A stretch of DNA of 64,000 bases from Algibacter lectus (GCF_900112395.1 NZ_FOLN01000001.1:124001-188000), one strand, 5' to 3'. Positions 8,118 through 17,717 are shown, counted from the stretch's first letter. Made by a program: numbers and translations. Notes: generated from the letters alone by a model not told the origin.

Positions 8118-9230
8118 TTAGAAAGAATTTAAGGCGTAAATAGCGAAAGAGCCTAACCAATGTCCACCTTCGTAGCTATCACCAAAAATACTAGGTAAAG
8201 AATGGTTTAAGTGTTGTATAGCCACAGGCTTTAAATGTACATATTCTGGCAAACCTTCTACTATTTTATTTAAACTCCACGCTCTAGAAAAATTTAAACC
8301 ATCTAAGTGTACTAAATGCCCATCGCTTCTATCGGAAACCTTACCCGTTTCTAAGGAAAAGCTTCTAGATTTCAGTTGCGGAAGAAAATCATTTAGCCAT
8401 GTTTTATAAGTTTCAACAGGTAACAATCGCTTCATTAAAGCAGCCTCTTCTAAGCAAGGCGATAAAAAATCTGAACCGCCAGGCTCCCAAGACATCGGGC
8501 AATTTTCATCATTCAAAAAGAAATACTTTGCACGAGTTTCAATCGCTTTCTTAAATGCTTCATCATTTACCGCAACAGCATAATCGTAAGCAAAAGACAT
8601 TCCGAAAGCTGTATTCCCATGTGTTCCAACTCGCGTTGGGTAATTTAATTTTGGAAGATAAACGGTATATTTTTCAACAATTAAATTTGTTAGAGGCTGA
8701 AGATTTTCTTCTAAAACTCTTGCAGTATCATCGTCCCAAGTATGAAGCTCTTCCGCCAACTTTAACAACCAAGCCCAACCGTAAGTTCGCTCGAAAGACG
8801 CATTATGTTTACCTAAAAAATAAGCAACCTCACCTTCAATGTTTTCTTTAGACAAATTAAGCAATAACCTATTCTTTAAATCATTACGGTTTTTTATATC
8901 AGGATTCGTTTTAAGTAAACTCACCAAACTCCAATGTCCATGTACAGCAGAATGCCAATCGAAACAACCATAAAAAGCAGGATGTAATGTTGCAGGATTT
9001 TTTAAATCTTCTCCACTTCCTAAGGTTTGAGATAACTTATTTGGGTATTCAGCATTTATACAATGAAGCGGTAAAGCAGCCAATTTATTTGCCTGCTCTA
9101 AATCTAGTTTTGGAACATCTTGACTTATAACTTGAACCACATCATGATCAGAAACAATCTCCTGTTTATTTTCTGATTGTTTGCAAGCTGTAATAAATAA
9201 TAGAAAAAGAATAATAACATGTGGTTTCAT
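8118..9230 (-). CDS. DUF2891 lipoprotein
   Basis: The 370-residue protein has a lipoprotein signal (MKPHVIILFLLFITAC, Cys16 lipidated) followed by a DUF2891 domain. Characteristic segments are HPAFYGCFDWHSAVHGHW near residue 83, SFERTYGWAWLLKLAEEL, RVGTHGNTAFGMSFAYDYA and PMSWEPGGSDFLSPCLEEA. The many His/Trp/Asp residues and the helical pattern suggest an (alpha/alpha)n barrel like some glycan-active enzymes, but no activity is established for DUF2891 to my knowledge. It is probably attached to a membrane facing the periplasm. It lies 11 bp after the DUF695-like gene and 27 bp before pxpA, so it may be co-transcribed with the oxoprolinase genes. Confidence 0.85.
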   Translation of the reverse strand: MKPHVIILFLLFITACKQSENKQEIVSDHDVVQVISQDVPKLDLEQANKLAALPLHCINAEYPNKLSQTLGSGEDLKNPATLHPAFYGCFDWHSAVHGHWSLVSLLKTNPDIKNRNDLKNRLLLNLSKENIEGEVAYFLGKHNASFERTYGWAWLLKLAEELHTWDDDTARVLEENLQPLTNLIVEKYTVYLPKLNYPTRVGTHGNTAFGMSFAYDYAVAVNDEAFKKAIETRAKYFFLNDENCPMSWEPGGSDFLSPCLEEAALMKRLLPVETYKTWLNDFLPQLKSRSFSLETGKVSDRSDGHLVHLDGLNFSRAWSLNKIVEGLPEYVHLKPVAIQHLNHSLPSIFGDSYEGGHWLGSFAIYALNSF

Positions 9231-9241
9231 ATAGAAGCTAT

Positions 9242-10333
9242 TTATCGAGGTAAGAATCTATCAAAAGACTGCCAATATTTATCCTTGTAAATATCAAAAG
9301 TAACTTTTAATCTATCTGAGTATTTTGTTTCAATCTCATAAAAAACTTTAGAAGGTTTTCTAAAATCGGTACATGCAAAATATACCTCGCGCATACTATC
9401 AGCTGTTTGTCTACCAATATTAAGATAGCCATCAAAATCTTTAAGCTGCGCTAAAACTTCATCTTCAATAACACTTAAAAGATTATAAGTACCTTCATCT
9501 GGCATACCATTATCTACAATACCTTGATACTCCATTTCGAGCACTGCAACCCATGGATGCGATGCTTTGCTATCCCATTGTAGCAAATCAGTATTAACAA
9601 CCGCTAAAAGCGATAAACCAGACTCCATAGTAGCCTCTAACGCCGCATAACGATCTTTATCCGTAGAATGCCGCAATCCATCATATTTTTCAATGAATTC
9701 CTTTTCTCGCCAAATTAGAAAATCTTTTAATTTCTCTATAGGCACTAAATCTGCTTGAGCATCAGCGGTATTTACAACATTTAGATTATCGATAATAGAA
9801 ACCGCATTTAACTCGCCCAAAGCATTATCTAAAAATAGATAAACCCCATTGGTGAAATCTACACGTTGCTCTTCAGTTAAACCATTATGAGTTATGGTGA
9901 TATCAATTTCGTCAGGATAATCTCCTAAATCGTTAGAATAAAAATGAAGTGTATTTTTACTAAACTCCAACTCACCTATTTGGATGTTCGAGTCATCGAA
10001 ACCAGATTCCGGTTTTAAAGCTGTAATTTTCCAGCCTTTAATTTCTGGAGCTTCGTTTACCAAATCTTCAACAAAAGCAATGTTTCTTAAATCACCATCG
10101 GCCGTTAAAATAAGTTCTGCTGTGTCAGTATCACACATTCCTGCAAGAAACCAAAACCCTTCTTTTAATTCATCTAATTTTAAAGATAAATCATTAAAAA
10201 ACAAACTATTAACATCACCTTCCTCACTAATCACTTTAAAAAATGATTTTTCTTTTTTAACAAACCACTTCCAAAAATCTGAATAAGATTTTACAGGCAT
10301 ATCTTTCTTTAGTAACTTATTAAAAAAACTCAT
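9242..10333 (-). CDS. DUF695-like hypothetical protein
   Basis: This 363-residue cytoplasmic-looking protein has no signal or membrane segment. The N-terminal 190 residues (FWKWFVKKEKSFFKVI, FWFLAGMCDTDTAELILTAD) look like a repeat-type domain found in flavobacterial stress or hypothetical proteins. The C-terminal half (SLLAVVNTDLLQWDSKASHP, FACTDFRKPSKVFYEIETKY, DKYWQSFDRFLP) has the look of DUF695. It is acidic throughout. It is the first gene of the minus-strand run leading to pxpABC. Its role is unknown and the family assignment is tentative. Confidence 0.7.
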   Translation of the reverse strand: MSFFNKLLKKDMPVKSYSDFWKWFVKKEKSFFKVISEEGDVNSLFFNDLSLKLDELKEGFWFLAGMCDTDTAELILTADGDLRNIAFVEDLVNEAPEIKGWKITALKPESGFDDSNIQIGELEFSKNTLHFYSNDLGDYPDEIDITITHNGLTEEQRVDFTNGVYLFLDNALGELNAVSIIDNLNVVNTADAQADLVPIEKLKDFLIWREKEFIEKYDGLRHSTDKDRYAALEATMESGLSLLAVVNTDLLQWDSKASHPWVAVLEMEYQGIVDNGMPDEGTYNLLSVIEDEVLAQLKDFDGYLNIGRQTADSMREVYFACTDFRKPSKVFYEIETKYSDRLKVTFDIYKDKYWQSFDRFLPR

Positions 10334-10382
10334 ACCGCACCATTAGGTGATTTCGTTTTAAACAAATATAACAATTGAAAAT

Positions 10383-10420
10383 AAAAAAAAAGAAGAACGT
10401 GAGATTACTCTACACGTTCT
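10383..10420 (-). terminator. Terminator of murA, overlapping its stop codon
   Basis: On the minus strand an 8-bp perfect stem (AGAACGTG/CACGTTCT, plus 10394-10401 with 10413-10420) has the murA stop codon TAA in its loop and is followed by a long T run. The terminator is therefore partly inside the gene. Confidence 0.75.
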
Positions 10421-11715
10421 ATTTTGGCACCAATAGCGCGTAAACGCTCATCGATATTTTCGTAACCACGATCTATTTGCTCTATATTCTGTATAGTCGA
10501 TGTTCCTTTTGCAGAAAGTGCCGCAATAAGTAAGGATACACCCGCACGAATATCTGGAGACGTCATGGTAGTTGCTTTTAAAGTCGATTTAAAATCATGA
10601 CCAATAACAGTAGCTCTATGCGGATCGCATAAAATAATTTTTGCTCCCATATCAATCAATTTATCCACGAAGAATAAACGACTTTCGAACATTTTTTGAT
10701 GTATTAAAACACTACCTCTAGCTTGTGTAGCTACAACTAGAATGATACTCAATAAATCTGGAGTAAAACCAGGCCAAGGCGCATCGGAGATGGTTAAAAT
10801 AGAACCATCTATATAACTTTGAATTTCGTAACCGTTAGTATGTGCAGGAATATGAATATCATCTCCTTGCTTTTCAACGGTGATTCCTAATTTTCTAAAA
10901 ACACTAGGTATTACGCCTAAATCGTTCCAGCTTACGTTTGAAATAGTAAGCTCACTTTTCGTCATAGCCGCAAGACCAATCCAACTTCCTATTTCAATCA
11001 TATCAGGAAGCATACGGTGTTCCGTACCACCCAAAGTCTCAACTCCCTCGATAATAAGCATATTAGAACCAACACCACTAATTTTGGCCCCCATTCTATT
11101 TAGCATTTTACAAAGTTGCTGCAAATAAGGTTCGCAAGCCGCATTGTAAATTGTAGTTGTTCCTCGAGCCAAAACAGCAGCCATTACAATATTTGCTGTT
11201 CCAGTAACCGATGCTTCTTCAAGCAACATATAAGTTCCAGTTAAATACTCGGCTTCTACGCCGTAAAACTGATCTTCTTTGCTGTATTTAAATTTAGCAC
11301 CTAAATTAATTAAACCTTCAAAATGCGTATCTAGTCTACGGCGACCAATTTTATCTCCTCCTGGTTTTGGAATATATCCTTTACCAAAACGAGCTAATAA
11401 AGGCCCTACAATCATTATAGACCCTCGTAAGCCACGGCCATCCACTTTAAAAGCATCAGACTCTAGATAATCTAAATCTACTTCGTCTGCTTGAAAAGTA
11501 TAACTTCCTTTGCTTATTTTTTCAACCTTAACACCTAGCTTTATTAATAAGTTTATTAGCTTATTAACATCTATAATGTCCGGAATATTATTTATTGTAA
11601 CCAATTCTGGAGTAAGTAGAACGGCACATAGAATTTGTAAAGCTTCGTTTTTTGCTCCTTGAGGTTGGATACTACCTTTTAATTGGTGTCCACCTTCAAT
11701 TTTAAATGTTCCCAT
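10405..11715 (-). CDS. murA: UDP-GlcNAc 1-carboxyvinyltransferase MurA
   Basis: The 436-residue protein is full-length MurA, an EPSP-synthase-like fold that transfers enolpyruvate from PEP to UDP-GlcNAc, the first committed step of peptidoglycan synthesis in the cytoplasm. Landmarks are GAKNEALQILCAVLLT (substrate lysine/asparagine), DGRGLRGSIMIVGPLLARFG, GTANIVMAAVLARG and SPDIRAGVSLLIAALSA. The active-site loop reads PKPGGDKIGRRRLDTH: Asp121 (codon at 11353-11355) replaces the cysteine that fosfomycin alkylates (Cys115 in E. coli). The exchange keeps activity in other bacteria and predicts intrinsic fosfomycin insensitivity of the target. It lies 9 bp downstream of the DUF4290 gene on the same strand. 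Confidence 0.96.
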   Translation of the reverse strand: MGTFKIEGGHQLKGSIQPQGAKNEALQILCAVLLTPELVTINNIPDIIDVNKLINLLIKLGVKVEKISKGSYTFQADEVDLDYLESDAFKVDGRGLRGSIMIVGPLLARFGKGYIPKPGGDKIGRRRLDTHFEGLINLGAKFKYSKEDQFYGVEAEYLTGTYMLLEEASVTGTANIVMAAVLARGTTTIYNAACEPYLQQLCKMLNRMGAKISGVGSNMLIIEGVETLGGTEHRMLPDMIEIGSWIGLAAMTKSELTISNVSWNDLGVIPSVFRKLGITVEKQGDDIHIPAHTNGYEIQSYIDGSILTISDAPWPGFTPDLLSIILVVATQARGSVLIHQKMFESRLFFVDKLIDMGAKIILCDPHRATVIGHDFKSTLKATTMTSPDIRAGVSLLIAALSAKGTSTIQNIEQIDRGYENIDERLRAIGAKIERVE

Positions 11716-11724
11716 GCGTAAAAA

Positions 11725-12378
11725 TTAGTAGCGTTTTCTTTGGCGATTGTTATTATTGCTCTTTTTCTGACCGCCTTTTTTGTTGTTATTATTGGCGAAT
11801 TTCGATTTAGTTCTCAATAAACTAGTAGAATCTGATAAATCTTCTTCAGAATTTCGAAGATCTATTTTTCCTTCAGATAACTCGAACAAATGTCCATAAA
11901 TTATGGCATCTTCAACGGTATCTTTATTCCAGTTTAAAAAACACTTTTTCATGTGATTTGCAATGGTATAAAGCAACGCTTCTTTTAATTCACCATCTTC
12001 CCATGTGTTTGCCACATCGATCATGGTTTTAATATTATTTCCGTAGAAACGATATTTCGGGAAGTTTTGTGGGTATTTTAAAGGCTCAGGACGCTCTTCG
12101 TAAATTTCTTTAGTAGGAATTTCATAAGGAGAATCTGCATCTAATTCAAAATTAGACATAATAAAAAGCTGATCCCAAAGTTTGTGTTTAAAATCTGGAA
12201 CATCGCGTAAATGCGGTTGCATATTACCCATTACAGCAATAATGCCGTTTGCTAATTTATTACGTTCTTCTTTTGTTTCTCTTGTTTTAGCGTAATTAAT
12301 CATTTTCTGCATATGTCTTCCGTACTCTGGAATGATTAAATGCTCACGCTCTGTGTTGTATTCTAAATCGTCTATCAA
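11725..12378 (-). CDS. DUF4290 family protein
   Basis: This 217-residue protein matches the DUF4290 family, which is confined to Bacteroidota. It opens with LEYNTEREHLIIPEYGRHMQ, continues with HLRDVPDFKHKLWDQLFIMS and YPQNFPKYRFYGNNIKTMID, and ends in a basic, disordered tail (KKGGQKKSNNNNRQRKRY) that could bind nucleic acid. There is no signal peptide. It sits directly upstream of murA with a 9-bp gap, an arrangement I recall as common in flavobacteria, suggesting co-expression with cell-wall synthesis. Its molecular function is unknown. Confidence 0.88.
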   Translation of the reverse strand: MIDDLEYNTEREHLIIPEYGRHMQKMINYAKTRETKEERNKLANGIIAVMGNMQPHLRDVPDFKHKLWDQLFIMSNFELDADSPYEIPTKEIYEERPEPLKYPQNFPKYRFYGNNIKTMIDVANTWEDGELKEALLYTIANHMKKCFLNWNKDTVEDAIIYGHLFELSEGKIDLRNSEEDLSDSTSLLRTKSKFANNNNKKGGQKKSNNNNRQRKRY

Positions 12379-12472
12379 AATAATGTGTAGAATTTATATT
12401 GTTGCATGTAGTTGTTATGCTTGCGCAAAATACAAAAAAAATTGAATAGCACGATTATTATTACCAAATCAA

Positions 12473-13657
12473 TTATTGCGCGTACTTATTTATTAACCTA
12501 ACGAGCAAATTATTTAGAAATTCAACCTCATATTCTCCAACAGTTGGCTCTATATGGTCGTTGCCAATTCCACTATCGTTTGTAATAAACACATAGGTTC
12601 CGTTGGTTGCAATAGCAAAATAACGCATTAAAAACTCGGTAGATTTATCGATACCACTTGCCGTTACCGGAATAAATTTCACACCATTTTTGGCCGCTTT
12701 AATTAACGATTTCTTAATACTTAAATTTACGTCATCGGTTTGGTGTGGTGGCGCATCTAAAAGTAAAAAAGCAATTCGTGTTTTAGAATTTGTACCCCAT
12801 TGCAAATCGTTTATTGCTTCATCTAAAGCTTCCTCCACGGCCTCTTCAAAATCGCCTCCACCATCTGCGCTTTGCTTGCTAATGAAATCTACAGTAGAAG
12901 AAATACTCGTTGTAAAATCTGATCGTTTTGTGACATAATCATCGCCCTGATCTCTATAAAACACCGTAGATGTTAAAATTGTAGAATTGGCATTATCCTC
13001 TTGTGCCCGACCAATAACATCTTTTAAATCACTCTTTAAAAACTCTAGCTCGTCGCCCATTGAGCCTGTAGCATCAACAATAAAAGCCACTTCTATTCTA
13101 TCGGCAGTTGCTGTAGTATTTTCAATATTAAAAACATTTACACCTTCATTAAAAAGAGAAACCCCTTGACTTATTACTTCTCCATTAATTTGAACATCGT
13201 AATCGTCAAGATTTACTGAAGAACTCGTTTTTCCGCTATCAAACAAATCTATAAATAAATTAGCTTCACCTAAATTATCTGTTTTAGCTTCACTGATAAT
13301 TTCGCCATCTTTAAAAAGAGAAAGCGATACATTATTTAAAGGTTGCGAGGTGTTTTTATCTAAAACTTGAAATGCAATACGTTTTGATGTATTGAAACTC
13401 CAATTTGCTTGAAATGTAGTATAATCTTGAGAATTTAATAAATCGCTCCAGAAATCCCATTGAGTTAAATCGTTCCATTCACCAGCCGTGATTTGGCCGG
13501 CACTTTCACCATTACCACCATTACCAGAATCTCCTGAACCTTTTGAGCTCGAAGATGACGATGAATCGAGTTCATAACTTCCATCGATGGCACTATCACC
13601 ATTTTCACAACTGAATAAAACAAAAACAGAACATAAAACTAAAGCAATTTTTTTCAT
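12473..13657 (-). CDS. VWA-domain lipoprotein
   Basis: The 394-residue protein starts with a lipoprotein signal (MKKIALVLCSVFVLFSC, Cys17), then a Ser/Gly-rich linker with seven serines in a row (around residues 33-40). A beta-sandwich-like region follows (about 85-180, containing FQVLDKNTSQPLNNVSLSLF, a carboxypeptidase-regulatory-like fold), then a von Willebrand factor A domain. The metal-site motif is FIVDATGSMGDEL near residue 192, followed by TVFYRDQGDDY, GGGDFEEAVEEALDEAI and RIAFLLLDAPPHQTDD. Such proteins bind partners through the MIDAS ion on the cell surface. No operon partner is visible. Confidence 0.85.
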   Translation of the reverse strand: MKKIALVLCSVFVLFSCENGDSAIDGSYELDSSSSSSSKGSGDSGNGGNGESAGQITAGEWNDLTQWDFWSDLLNSQDYTTFQANWSFNTSKRIAFQVLDKNTSQPLNNVSLSLFKDGEIISEAKTDNLGEANLFIDLFDSGKTSSSVNLDDYDVQINGEVISQGVSLFNEGVNVFNIENTTATADRIEVAFIVDATGSMGDELEFLKSDLKDVIGRAQEDNANSTILTSTVFYRDQGDDYVTKRSDFTTSISSTVDFISKQSADGGGDFEEAVEEALDEAINDLQWGTNSKTRIAFLLLDAPPHQTDDVNLSIKKSLIKAAKNGVKFIPVTASGIDKSTEFLMRYFAIATNGTYVFITNDSGIGNDHIEPTVGEYEVEFLNNLLVRLINKYAQ

Positions 13658-13812
13658 CTCAAATATTTTATTTCAAGATGCAAAATTATACAAAAGGTTG
13701 CTTCAGAATAAAAAATAAAGTTTCAATTCTATAATGCTTATAGCAATTTCCTTAAATTTTGTAACAAAAAAATAATGCTCCCGTTTTCACGGAAAACAAA
13801 CACCTACAAGTA

Positions 13813-14106
13813 TTAAAGACTAATTACGCCTTCTACCTTAGAAGATACCTCTTTGTATTTCTCTATAACAGCCTCAGGTTTTTCCATAAAAACATCAATA
13901 GAAACACTTGTGTATTTTCCGTTTTTAGATTCTTTTGTTTTGATAACAGCTCCTAACCCATCGAAAATAGTCTCAATTTTTTCAATTTTTTCTTTGTTTG
14001 AAAGCACAATGAATTTATATAAGTATTCTGCAGGCCAAACGTCTGTATCGTATAATTGTTCTTTTAATTTATCGTAAAATTCTTCTGAATTTGGAGGTGT
14101 GCTCAT
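13813..14106 (-). CDS. DUF493 family protein
   Basis: A small protein of about 97 residues matching DUF493 (YbeD-like, an ACT-like alpha/beta fold): TDVWPAEYLYKFIVLSNKEK, a central KTKESKNGKYTSVSIDVFME strand pair and the C-terminal IEKYKEVSSKVEGVISL. I chose the ATG at 14106 (MSTPPNSEEFYDKLKEQLYD), because the longer frame to 14127 starts with a TTG and adds an atypical MQPNKYV. A TATATTTG on the minus strand at 14125-14132 resembles a -7 element and would sit just upstream of this start. It is transcribed divergently from the ATPase gene. Members are ligand-binding regulators of unknown target. Confidence 0.8.
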   Translation of the reverse strand: MSTPPNSEEFYDKLKEQLYDTDVWPAEYLYKFIVLSNKEKIEKIETIFDGLGAVIKTKESKNGKYTSVSIDVFMEKPEAVIEKYKEVSSKVEGVISL

Positions 14107-14196
14107 TACATATTTATTTGGCTGCAAATATACAGTTTAGTTTCCATTTTTTTTATAGATTATAAATTCCGATTTTTACACAAAAATAAAGCAGCA

Positions 14197-14736
14197 TTGA
14201 ACACTAAAAAGATTGTTATTACGGGCGGTCCAGGAACTGGAAAATCAACTTTAATTAACGAATTAATAAAAAGAGGCCACACTTGCTTAGAAGAAATTTC
14301 GCGACAAGTAATTTTAGATGCCAAAAAAGAAGGTATCGATCAGCTCTTTTTAACCAACCCGCTCATGTTTAGCGAACTCCTTTTAAAGGGCCGACAAAAA
14401 CAATTTGTTGATGCCGAATTATTTAAAAATGAAATCGTATTTTTCGATCGTGGTTTGCCCGATGTACTAGCTTACATGGATTTTATTGGCGATGAATGTC
14501 CAGAAAACTTCATTGAAACTTGTAACAAATCTAAATACCACACCGTTTTTATATTAAAACCTTGGGAAGCTATTTACACCAGCGATAATGAACGCTACGA
14601 GACTTTTGATCAAGCCTTAGAAATTCACGATCACTTAGTAAAAACCTATGAAAACTACGAATATAACTTAATAGATGTACCTTTTGATACTGTTGAGAAT
14701 AGAACCAATTTTATTTTAAACAAATTAATGATGTAA
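14197..14736 (+). CDS. P-loop ATPase (AAA_28, NadR/Ttd14-like)
   Basis: A 179-residue P-loop protein: Walker A ITGGPGTGKSTLINEL at residues 8-23, a CLEEISRQVILDAKKEG segment, and the Walker-B-like EIVFFDRGLPDVLAYMDFIG. It ends with a VPFDTVENRTNFIL helix seen in NadR-like kinases. This fits the AAA_28 family, which includes predicted nucleotide or nucleoside kinases. The chosen start is a TTG (14197), because the P-loop lies only eight residues in and no closer ATG exists. The gene ends 9 bp before the recQ-type helicase gene and is probably co-transcribed with it. Substrate unknown. Confidence 0.78.
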   Translation: MNTKKIVITGGPGTGKSTLINELIKRGHTCLEEISRQVILDAKKEGIDQLFLTNPLMFSELLLKGRQKQFVDAELFKNEIVFFDRGLPDVLAYMDFIGDECPENFIETCNKSKYHTVFILKPWEAIYTSDNERYETFDQALEIHDHLVKTYENYEYNLIDVPFDTVENRTNFILNKLMM

Positions 14737-14745
14737 GCATCCAAA

Positions 14746-16650
14746 ATGGAACACCCTATTAATATACTAGAACGTTATTGGAAATTCACCGAATTCCGAC
14801 CAAACCAAGAGGCCATTATAAATTCTGTTTTGGCTGGTGAGGATACTTTTGCGCTTTTGCCAACTGGTGGTGGAAAATCGTTATGTTTCCAAATTCCTGC
14901 TCTGGTAAAAAAAGGGATATGCATTGTGGTATCGCCACTTATTGCTTTAATGAAAGACCAAGTACAATCCTTAAACAACAAGGGGATTAAAGCGATGGCA
15001 CTTACAAGTGGAATTTCATATAAAGAATTAGACACACTTTTAGATAATTGTGTTTACGGTAATTACAAATTTCTATACTTATCTCCCGAGCGATTGCAGC
15101 AAGAATTGGTGCAAGACCGCATTAGGTTAATGAATGTGAATTTAATTGCCATAGATGAGGCACATTGTATTTCGCAATGGGGTAGCGACTTTAGACCTGC
15201 TTACAATAACATTGCACTTTTAAGACAACTACAACCAACGGTAAACGCTATTGCTCTTACAGCATCGGCAAAACCTGAGGTAATTGATGATATTGTAAAA
15301 CAACTGGATTTTATTAATCCTAAAATATTTAAGCAGTCTTTTTTAAGACCCAATTTGGCTTATTTAGTTTACAATGAAAATGATAAGTATTACAGAATAC
15401 AGACGATATTAAAAAAATATAAGCAGTCTTCCATTATTTATGTTAGAAATAGAAAACTAACTATTGAACTTAGTGCTTTTTTAGAGTCTAAAAACATAAC
15501 AGCTACCTTTTATCACGGTGGTTTACACAATAGTGAAAAGGATAAAAACATGGATGCCTGGATTAATAACCGAAAACAGGTTATGGTAGCTACAAATGCC
15601 TTTGGAATGGGGATTGATAAACCAGATGTAAAAACCGTGGTACATATTAGCCTACCAGAAAGTATAGAAAGTTACTTTCAAGAAGCCGGACGGGTTGGCC
15701 GAAATGGGGATAAGGCTTTTGCAGTAATTTTGAAAAACAAAAGTGACGAAGCTAGTATTAAAAAACAGTTTTTAGGATCACTTGCTAGTGTCGATTTTGT
15801 AAAGCAAGTTTACAGAAAACTATGCAATTATTTTCAGGTGCCTTACGGTGAAGGTGAATATTTAACTTTTGAGTTCGATTTTAACACCTTTTGTAAAACC
15901 TACAAGTTTAGTCCGAGTTCATGCTACAGTGCTTTATTGATTTTAGATAGAAATAGTATTATTACGCTTTCTAAACAATTTAAAAACAAGGTTACCGTGC
16001 AGTTCATAATTTCTAATGCGGCATTGTTTAACTATTTAGATACACATACGGAGTACAGTATTATTGTAAAATCTATTTTACGTATGTATGGCGGTGTTTT
16101 TGAGCAAGTCACCAAAATTGCATTGGCCAAAATAACCGAAAAATCGGCGATAAGCGAAATTAAAATAGTGAACGCTTTAAAGCAGCTAGAACATGATGGT
16201 ATTATTACCTTAAAACTATCTGCAACAGATGCCGAAGTTACTTTTATTCAGCCGCGAGAAGACAACAAGACTATTAACAGAATAGCGAAAACAATAGAGC
16301 AACAAAATAATTTAAAGCAACAGCAAGTAAAAGCAATGCTAGAATATGTTGAAAACGAATCGACTTGTAAAAGCATGCAACTCCTCGCCTATTTTGGAGA
16401 AACAGAAATTAGTCCTTGTGGTATTTGTTCCGTTTGTACTCAAAAAAAAGTTAGGGTTACATCAAATGATATCACAACTATAAAAAAGCAAGTTATCGGG
16501 CTTTTAGAAAATGGAGATCAGTCTTCTAGACAAATTTCAGCTTTATTAAACACTTCCGAAGAACACATAAAACAGGTTTTAAAATTACTTTTAGAACATC
16601 AAATAATAACGATTACAGCTAAGAATACGTATAAGTTGAGCCATTTATAA
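14746..16650 (+). CDS. recQ: RecQ-family ATP-dependent DNA helicase
   Basis: This 634-residue protein is a RecQ-type 3'-5' DNA helicase for recombination and fork repair. Visible motifs: FRPNQEAII (motif 0), LLPTGGGKSLCFQIP (I), IDEAHCISQWGSDFRP (II), ALTASA (III), VATNAFGMGIDKPDVKTVVH (V) and QEAGRVGRNGD (VI, where E. coli has QETGRAGRDG). A four-cysteine zinc module (STCKSMQLL...SPCGICSVC) and a winged-helix region follow. The last 80 residues do not look like an HRDC domain, so this is the short RecQ form that many Bacteroidota carry in addition to a longer RecQ. Translation starts 9 bp after the ATPase stop. Confidence 0.92.
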   Translation: MEHPINILERYWKFTEFRPNQEAIINSVLAGEDTFALLPTGGGKSLCFQIPALVKKGICIVVSPLIALMKDQVQSLNNKGIKAMALTSGISYKELDTLLDNCVYGNYKFLYLSPERLQQELVQDRIRLMNVNLIAIDEAHCISQWGSDFRPAYNNIALLRQLQPTVNAIALTASAKPEVIDDIVKQLDFINPKIFKQSFLRPNLAYLVYNENDKYYRIQTILKKYKQSSIIYVRNRKLTIELSAFLESKNITATFYHGGLHNSEKDKNMDAWINNRKQVMVATNAFGMGIDKPDVKTVVHISLPESIESYFQEAGRVGRNGDKAFAVILKNKSDEASIKKQFLGSLASVDFVKQVYRKLCNYFQVPYGEGEYLTFEFDFNTFCKTYKFSPSSCYSALLILDRNSIITLSKQFKNKVTVQFIISNAALFNYLDTHTEYSIIVKSILRMYGGVFEQVTKIALAKITEKSAISEIKIVNALKQLEHDGIITLKLSATDAEVTFIQPREDNKTINRIAKTIEQQNNLKQQQVKAMLEYVENESTCKSMQLLAYFGETEISPCGICSVCTQKKVRVTSNDITTIKKQVIGLLENGDQSSRQISALLNTSEEHIKQVLKLLLEHQIITITAKNTYKLSHL

Positions 16651-16769
16651 TTCAGCTTAATTATTAAACTCAAATAGAAACTTCAGCTACACCTAATACA
16701 TAGGGTATAAAAAATAAAATATTAAACATGTATAAGCACAGACTAACATGTTAGGAAAATAAGATTAAA

Positions 16770-17717
16770 ATGAAAGATTTAAAAATAGTATTTATGGGAA
16801 CGCCAGATTTTGCCGTTACCATTTTAAAAACATTAGTAGAAAACGAACAAAACATAGTTGGGGTAATTACTGCTCCAGATAAACCTGCAGGACGTGGCCG
16901 TAAATTAAACGAAAGTGCTGTAAAAGTTTATGCAAAATCGGTTGGGTTAAATATTTTACAACCTACCAATTTAAAGAGTGAAGACTTTTTGGAAGAATTA
17001 AAAGCACTAAATGCGAATTTACAAATTGTAGTAGCCTTTAGAATGTTACCAAAAGCCGTTTGGCAAATGCCTGAATATGGCACCTTTAATTTACATGCTT
17101 CTTTATTACCTAACTATCGTGGAGCGGCTCCTATTAATTGGGCTATTATAAATGGAGAAACAAAAACAGGTGTTTCAACTTTTTTTATTGATGAGAAAAT
17201 TGATACTGGCGCTATGATTCTTCAAGAAGAAATAACAATTGAACCGGAAGAACACGCAGGAAGTTTACACGACAAATTAATGCACTTAGGAAGTGATTTG
17301 GTTTTAAAAACAGTCAATCTTATTAAGGAAGGCTCTGTAACTACGGTTCCGCAACAAGAAACAGCCGATATAAAAACAGCTTATAAACTAAATAAGGATA
17401 ATTGTAAAATAGATTGGAATACTTCTATTGATGCTATCCATAATAAAATACGAGGATTAAGCCCATACCCAGCAGCATGGTGCACCTTAATTAATGGTGA
17501 TGATAACCTAGACATTAAGATTTATAGTGCGAAAAAAGAAATTATTGAGCATAAAGATACCATAGGAAGTATTGTTTCTACCAAAAAAGAGTTAAAAGTC
17601 GCTGTGAGTAAAGGTTACCTTATTATAGATGATATTAAGCTTCCTGGTAAGCGCACTATGGATGTAAAATCACTTTTAAATGGCTATCAATTTGAAAGCG
17701 ATGCAAAAATGCTGTAA
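16770..17717 (+). CDS. fmt: Methionyl-tRNA formyltransferase
   Basis: The 315-residue protein formylates Met-tRNA(fMet) using 10-formyl-tetrahydrofolate. Landmarks: IVFMGTPDFAVTILKTL at the start, GVITAPDKPAGRGRKL, the catalytic segment FNLHASLLPNYRGAAPINWA, and FFIDEKIDTGAMILQEE (substrate Asp/Thr), then the C-terminal OB-like tRNA-binding domain starting near residue 205 with LSPYPAAWCTL. Length and order are normal. It stands alone between recQ and the HU gene. Confidence 0.97.
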   Translation: MKDLKIVFMGTPDFAVTILKTLVENEQNIVGVITAPDKPAGRGRKLNESAVKVYAKSVGLNILQPTNLKSEDFLEELKALNANLQIVVAFRMLPKAVWQMPEYGTFNLHASLLPNYRGAAPINWAIINGETKTGVSTFFIDEKIDTGAMILQEEITIEPEEHAGSLHDKLMHLGSDLVLKTVNLIKEGSVTTVPQQETADIKTAYKLNKDNCKIDWNTSIDAIHNKIRGLSPYPAAWCTLINGDDNLDIKIYSAKKEIIEHKDTIGSIVSTKKELKVAVSKGYLIIDDIKLPGKRTMDVKSLLNGYQFESDAKML

